The notes under the pieces are model-generated. The model did not search any database and was not told the origin of the DNA. It saw nothing but the letters and a program-made list of their open reading frames with translations. A DNA stretch of 64,000 bases, from NCBI RefSeq assembly GCF_000142905.1, contig NW_013657652.1, forward strand, positions 189,407-253,406, in the 5' to 3' direction. Position 1 is the first letter of the stretch. Each line of letters starts with the position of its first letter. Origin of the DNA: Thecamonas trahens ATCC 50062. Taxonomy: Eukaryota; Apusozoa; Apusomonadida; Apusomonadidae. Made by a program: the position numbers and the translations under genes. This document shows positions 60,844 through 64,000 of this stretch, one piece after another.

Positions 60844-61293
60844 ATGGCCTTGCATTCCCTGCTTATATCCACCCTCGGCGGAAAGGTCCTTGCAGGCGTG
60901 TATTGGACAGAGACCGAGCCAGAGGCCCGTGGCGAGTGGCAGGCCGCCGTGGCCAGCGCCACCGCCAGCGAGTGGCGCGACCTCGAGCCGGGCGTCAATC
61001 TCGTTGCTGCGCTCGCCTTTCCGGGCACAGGCGCCGACATGGCTGTGGTCTACACCGTCCTCGGCTCGCTCATGCTTTTTGTCTCGGGCGAGCTGGCCCA
61101 GACCGACGAGCTCGAGCTGGCGGCCGCGCTCGGCCTCATCAGCGACGCCGTCGACGGCGCCATTAAGAAGCCGACCGAGGAGGCCTTCATTGCCAGCTAC
61201 GACAAGGTTGTGCTCGCTCTCGACTTGCTGGTGTGGGACGGCGTGCTGCAGTCGGCCGACCGTGCCGTGCTCAAGCGAATGGCCAAGGTGTAA
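60844..61293 (+). CDS. Longin-type small chain, coatomer-zeta or TSPOON-like
   Basis: This 149-residue protein starts at ATG 60844 (MALHSLLISTLGGKVLAGVYW). It shows the AP/coatomer small-subunit pattern: an initial strand with a G-K turn, then AVVYTVLGSLMLFVSGELAQTD and ELAAALGLISDAVDGAIKK. It ends with DKVVLALDLLVWDGVLQSAD, the position of the zeta motif (L-x-LDE-x-x-D-x-G-x-I-L). The D-E pair of zeta is replaced (LDLLVWDGVL), so it is either a divergent COPI zeta or the small subunit of the TSET coat (TSPOON). Sigma chains of AP complexes fit less well at the C-terminus. It would act in vesicle-coat assembly at the Golgi or plasma membrane. The stop lies 5 bp from that of the next gene. Confidence 0.7.
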   Translation: MALHSLLISTLGGKVLAGVYWTETEPEARGEWQAAVASATASEWRDLEPGVNLVAALAFPGTGADMAVVYTVLGSLMLFVSGELAQTDELELAAALGLISDAVDGAIKKPTEEAFIASYDKVVLALDLLVWDGVLQSADRAVLKRMAKV

Positions 61294-61298
61294 TGTCC

Positions 61299-64000
61299 TC
61301 AGCGCGCGGTGGCGAGGATCGCGTCGAGCTTGGCCCGCGCCGCCCGCACATCGCGCTCGGCTGTGTCCAGCTCGGCGGCCACCGACGATTCGAGGACCTC
61401 GTTCACCGGGCGCAGCTGCGAGCGCGGAATGTCGGCGGCAATCTGGCCGGGCGACGCCACATCGACCGCCTCCAGCGTCGCCGCCATCGCCATCGACGCC
61501 TTGGCCTCGTGCAGCACCCGCTTAGCGCGCTCGACGGCCGCAAAGTGCTTTGGTCTGCCACTCGCCCGCTCGCCGGTGTTGGGCGACGTATGCGTCGCCG
61601 CCAGCGCCGGGGCATGCTCTGGATCAAGTGTCGAGAGCAGCTGTGCAACCCGGGCCTTGGTCGCCGCCACCTTGCGCGGCGAGATCGAGCGCCGACTCGC
61701 TGTCTGCCGCACCGCCGTACCGCCGCCACCTATGCTTGCCGCCGAGTTCTGCAGGTTTGCCGCGTACGCCGCGTTCTCCTTAGCAGTCGCCGCCGCCGAG
61801 CGGAATGCCGCCCGCGACGACTTGACCGCCCGCGAGAGCCGCTCCTCCTCGGTGGCGAGCGCGAGCTTCTTCTCTTGCTCTACCTCGAGCTGCAGGGCCG
61901 ACCGCTCCTTGGCTGCGAGTGCGACCAGCCGCGACTCGCGCTCCAGCTCGACCGCCTCCTCAAGCTTGGCCTTGGCCGACATGGCCACCCGCCGCGCCTC
62001 TTGCTCGGTCTCGAGCTCGCGCTGTGCCTTATTGCGAGCCTCCAGCGCGGCCTGCGCCTCAGCCTGCGCCTCGGCCAGCTCGGCCTGCAGCGTGTGGACC
62101 TCCTTCTCCATCGTCACCCGCGCAGCCTTGGTCTCCGAGAGCTGGTCGAGCGTCGAGTCGCGGAGCGCCGATGCGCGGGCAAACACACCACGCTCGCGCT
62201 CGAGCGTCTCCTTTGCCGTCGCTGTGTCGGCCTCAGCGTGCGCAATGGCCTCGCGGACCCGGGTCGTCTCGCCGCGGATCGTGTCGAGCTCGGCTGCCTT
62301 GGCCTTAAACTCAGACTGCAACGCAGTGTATCCGCCCTGTGCCTCGCCGAGCTGCTTTGCGAGCGAGGCAACTTGCGCCTCAACGCTCGCCCGCCGCGCT
62401 TCGGCCTCCTCGACCTGCGCCGCAAGCGTGAGCACCCGCGCGTCGGCCGACGCCTTGCGATCGGCCAGTTCGGCAAGCTCTGTCCCCAGCCGGCCCTCGT
62501 CGCCCACCAGCTTGGCTAGCGACGCGTTGTGGTCGTGGATGGCCGCGGTCTTGGCGTCGATGGACGCGCTCGCTTCGTTAATGGCCGTCACAAGCTCGTC
62601 CTCTTCGCCCGCCTTCTCCGCCAGCTCGCTCTGCAAGCCATCGCGTCGCGTCTTGAGCGCCGTCAGCGCCGAGTCGGCTTGGTCCAGCGCCGCAGAGAGG
62701 CGGGTGCACTGCTCGCGGACTCGCGCGAGCTCGACTCGCAGCGTCGAAGCCGCGGCCTCGAGCGCGTCCTCATCTCGAGCTCATTGGCCAGTGCTGCCTT
62801 GAGCTGCGCCGACTCGACCTCGACCTCGTTCTTCGACAGGAGCTGCGCCTCCACGGCCTGTGCCAGCCGAGCGTGGTGAGCGACAGCAGACTCCGAGTCA
62901 GCGTGGGCAAGTGCGAGCTCGCGCTCTAGCGCCTCGATTTGGTGAGAGACCACGGTGTGCTCTTCCGCCACCGACGACCGCAGTGCCTCCAGCGACGCCC
63001 GCGAGTCAGACAGCGCTGCTGTCGAGTCCTGCATCACCTCAGTCTCGGTCTGCAGCGCCTCCACCTCGTCGGCCATGCGGACAAAGGCATCGATCGAGGC
63101 GTCGCGGGTGACGCGCGCGCTCTCGTGCTCGTGCTCTATCGATGACGTCGACGCCCGCAGGGACGCCGAGAGCTCGGTCGTCGACCGTGCCAACCGCGCA
63201 CGCTGCGCTGCGAGCGCGTCCATGTCACGCCGCAGCCGCTCAGACGTCCGCTTCGTCGCCTCCAGCGATGCCCGCGAGTTGGCCAGCTCATCAGCGAGGG
63301 CATGCGACTCGCGGTGCCGGGCCGACAGCGCCCCACGCGACCGCGCTGCACTCGCTCCGAGCTCGGCATTGGCAAGCTCCTGCAGCGTCGCCGCCACCGA
63401 CCGCACAGGCGGAGATCGGCTCGCACCACCCAGCGGCAAGGTCTGCAGCGGCGAGCTTCGCAATGGCGTTCGCGATGGTCGCACCGCCGCTGTTGACGAG
63501 TGGTTTGGCGAGTTCCAGAAGACAGCCGAGGCCTGTGACGGCGCGGCGACGCGCGGCGACCCGCGGCTTGACTGCCGCGCCGCGTACCGCTGAAACTCAT
63601 GCGTCCGCGCAAGTGACGAGGTCGCGGCCGCAACCGAGCGGCTTGCCCGGGCCGGTGTGCTTCCCCCATTGGACTTGCCAGAGAGCATCGCCGACAGCCG
63701 AGCCATTCGCTCGGCCTTGGATGGCGCGGCACGGTGCGACGCGGAGGCCTGGCGGAGCGAGGGCCGTCCGCCGCTGCTTCGCGGCGAACTCGCCGGCGCG
63801 CCGACAATGACCACCAACGAGTGTGCGCCGCCAGCGGCAAGAGCACGAACTCGCGCCGTGGCCAGGCCCGGAACAAGCGCTGGGACACCCGGCGAGGCGC
63901 ATCCGGGCTCGTCTCCGGCGGTCGGCCGGCCGAGGCGGCCGTACATGTCGTTGCCCCACGAGTAGAGGGAGCCGTCGGCGGCAAGCGCCAGAGTGTGGTC
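61299..64000 (-). CDS. RCC1-repeat plus coiled-coil protein, cut by right edge; frameshift near 62768
   Basis: The minus-strand frame enters from the right edge with DHTLALAADGSLYSWGNDMYGRLGRP and GGAHSLVV, typical RCC1 propeller repeats. So the N-terminus lies outside the window. A Ser/Arg-rich linker and ~600 residues of Ala/Glu/Ser coiled coil follow. The frame breaks near 62768-62769: after ALANELEMR the coiled coil continues one frame over as DALEAAASTLRVELARVREQ. One missing base (G on the minus strand) would restore it. The frame then runs to the stop at 61299-61301. Probable assembly error or real frameshift. Function is unknown; RCC1-coiled-coil proteins include centrosomal and ciliary factors. 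Confidence 0.7.

Noticed and set aside
1-64000. tRNA, rRNA, CRISPR, IS elements, riboswitches, operons
   Set aside because: No cloverleaf-like stretches, direct-repeat arrays with spacers, transposase genes or Shine-Dalgarno pattern. The window is eukaryotic with monocistronic genes.

Overview
The window is nuclear DNA of a GC-rich, gene-dense, intron-poor unicellular eukaryote. I read 27 protein genes, two of which run off the window edges. Seven GT-AG introns sit in six of them; the other genes appear uninterrupted. Gene content points to a free-living flagellate with amoeboid abilities: a cilium protein (CFAP57), a diaphanous-type formin, a talin-like FERM/rod protein, RAB5, exportin-5, the GATOR1 subunit NPRL2, N-acetylglucosaminyltransferase I and a coatomer-zeta/TSPOON-like small chain. 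The mix and base composition remind me of an apusomonad such as Thecamonas trahens. That is an inference from gene content, not a database match. I see no tRNA, rRNA, CRISPR array, insertion sequence or viral gene.

Layout, left to right: formin (minus, cut by the left edge); a 0.95-kb spacer with a 29-bp minisatellite; SMIM13-like small membrane protein (plus); CFAP57 (minus); a protein with three NIL motifs (plus); a CCCH zinc-finger protein (minus); the 2,855-residue talin-like protein (plus); a His-rich protein (minus); a PH/coiled-coil protein with a 100-N assembly gap in its first intron (plus); TTC39/IML2 (plus); exportin-5 (minus); tafazzin-like acyltransferase (plus); a single-pass surface protein with an apparent one-base frameshift (minus); LSM6 (plus); NPRL2 and a multi-pass membrane protein (both minus); a methyltransferase-like protein (plus); nucleoside hydrolase (minus); a Pro/RS-rich protein, a putative lipidated K-rich protein, a USP9X-type deubiquitinase and CTF18 (all plus); GnT I (minus); RAB5 and KRI1 (plus); the DEAD-box helicase HAS1/DDX18 (minus); a zeta/TSPOON-like small chain (plus); and an RCC1/coiled-coil protein (minus, cut by the right edge, with a second apparent frameshift).

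Functionally this is mostly housekeeping: cytoskeleton and adhesion (formin, talin), cilium (CFAP57), membrane traffic (RAB5, zeta-like chain, GnT I), RNA and ribosome metabolism (LSM6, exportin-5, KRI1, HAS1, CCCH protein), sister-chromatid cohesion and clamp loading (CTF18), TORC1 signalling (NPRL2), lipid remodelling (tafazzin) and protein turnover (USP). Strands alternate, so most genes are in divergent or convergent pairs. Many convergent stop codons lie only 2-26 bp apart or overlap, so neighbouring mRNAs must overlap antisense. Several longer introns are G-rich in the 5' half and C-rich in the 3' half. C-rich or (CT)n tracts are common just upstream of start codons. I found no clearly new multi-gene system. 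The most interesting items are the talin-like giant, the zeta/TSPOON-like chain, the NIL-motif protein beside CFAP57, the SMIM13 homologue and the intron architecture.
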